This document shows positions 4,971-5,504 of a DNA stretch of 5,504 bases, piece by piece. Made by a program: the position numbers and the translations under genes. The DNA is taken from NCBI GenBank assembly GCA_027335965.1, contig DAHWGZ010000122.1:1-5504 (forward strand), given 5' to 3'. Each line of letters starts with the position of its first letter. Position 1 is the first letter of the stretch. This DNA comes from Acidiferrobacter sp. GTDB lineage: Bacteria > Pseudomonadota > Gammaproteobacteria > Acidiferrobacterales > Acidiferrobacteraceae. Below the pieces are notes generated by a model. The model was not told where the DNA came from, searched no databases, and worked only from the letters and a program-made list of their open reading frames with translations.

Positions 4971-5504
4971 CTACTCCGGCGAGTGATTCAGCTTGTAGCT
5001 AGTACTACGCCCGCCCGCATCCGATTTCCGCAGCGCGCCCCGCGCAAGCAGGTCGTTGATGTCGCGCAGGGCCGTGTCCGGCGAGCACTTGGCGATGGAT
5101 GCCCACCTGCTGCTGGTGAGCTTGCCTGCGAAGCCATCGAGCAGCCGATTAAGCAGCTTCACCTGTCGCTCGTTCAACGGCGTGGTCGCCCAGCGATGCC
5201 AGAAGCGCGCCTTGGTCAGCACGGCATCAAGCGTGTGCTGTGCCTGATCGACGGCGCGATGAAGGGTGTCGAGGAACCAGGAAAGCCACTCGGTGACATC
5301 CATGGACCGCTTCTGGGTTCGCTCCAGGATGTCGTAGTAGGCCTTGCGTTCGCGCTGGATCTGCGCCGACAAACTGTAGAAACGCTGGGGACTGCCGTCG
5401 GCACGCGCCAACAGCAGATCACCGATGGCCCGAGCGATACGACCGTTGCCATCATCGAACGGGTGCAAGGTGACGAACCAAAGATGACCAAGTCCGGCCT
5501 TGAG
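4971..5504 (-). CDS. Fic family protein (AMP-transferase), N-terminus beyond right edge
   Basis: The frame is open from the right edge to TAG at 4971-4973, giving 177 visible residues that represent about the C-terminal half of a Fic protein of the DUF4172-type architecture (about 370 residues). The segment opens with KAGLGHLWFVTL, then the Fic active site HPFDDGNGRIAR (visible residues 14-25): His14 is the catalytic base, Asp18 the metal ligand, and Gly19 to Arg25 the phosphate-binding loop. All key residues are intact. A helical region with YSLSAQIQRERKAYYDILE follows. The C-terminus (about 110-177) is a winged helix, LNERQVKLLNRLLDGF to GGRSTSYKL, implying DNA binding and possible autoregulation. 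Such enzymes usually transfer AMP from ATP to a protein hydroxyl. The inhibitory S/TxxxE/N helix would lie outside the window, so its state is unknown. A TTG at 5466-5468 is not the true start. Confidence 0.93.
   Translation of the reverse strand, partial: LKAGLGHLWFVTLHPFDDGNGRIARAIGDLLLARADGSPQRFYSLSAQIQRERKAYYDILERTQKRSMDVTEWLSWFLDTLHRAVDQAQHTLDAVLTKARFWHRWATTPLNERQVKLLNRLLDGFAGKLTSSRWASIAKCSPDTALRDINDLLARGALRKSDAGGRSTSYKLNHSPE

Noticed and set aside
1..5504. CRISPR arrays, tRNA/rRNA genes, insertion-sequence ends, transposase genes
   Set aside because: I looked for spaced direct repeats, cloverleaf-like segments, terminal inverted repeats and transposase motifs and saw none that could be supported.

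Overview
This is a GC-rich stretch of bacterial chromosome, probably from a proteobacterium and perhaps a gammaproteobacterium. That guess rests on base composition, the protein families and their codon use. No rRNA, tRNA or lineage marker is present to fix the taxon. The window holds four confident genes, two of them cut by the window edges, plus one clear pseudogene, one possible second pseudogene, and two long gene-poor intervals.

Layout. Bases 1-557 (minus) encode the N-terminal part of a class I SAM-dependent methyltransferase that runs off the left edge. Bases 558-1268 hold no confident gene. They carry a strong hairpin upstream of the methyltransferase and, on the minus strand, what may be a frameshifted relic of a small exported protein. 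Bases 1269-2832 (plus) form a two-gene operon for a DrrAB-like ABC exporter: an ATPase, then an ABC-2 permease 7 bp later. Bases 2833-3593 are non-coding. They contain a cluster of three DnaA-box-like nonamers and a dense run of inverted repeats, including two long adjacent hairpins whose G-U pairs favour a plus-strand RNA. Bases 3594-4670 (plus) encode an exported or lipid-anchored seven-bladed YncE/YVTN-type beta-propeller protein. Convergent to it, on the minus strand, are the C-terminal half of a Fic-family AMP-transferase (4971 to the right edge) and, directly after its stop, the C-terminal half of a GNAT toxin-type acetyltransferase (4721-4970) that is both 5'-truncated and frameshifted.

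How they relate. The exporter pair is a functional unit. The other genes look like independent units. The right end, a Fic gene beside a decayed GNAT gene, looks like an accessory toxin-type locus in decay next to a housekeeping-like propeller gene. The exporter operon and the propeller gene share a nearly identical motif (CATGGTAG-A/T-CTCGC) just upstream, which I read as a common extended -10 promoter. For the exporter its spacing predicts a leaderless mRNA. I found no convincing previously undescribed multi-gene system. The best leads are the structured non-coding block at 3000-3420, the DnaA-box cluster, the shared promoter motif and the Fic/GNAT junction.
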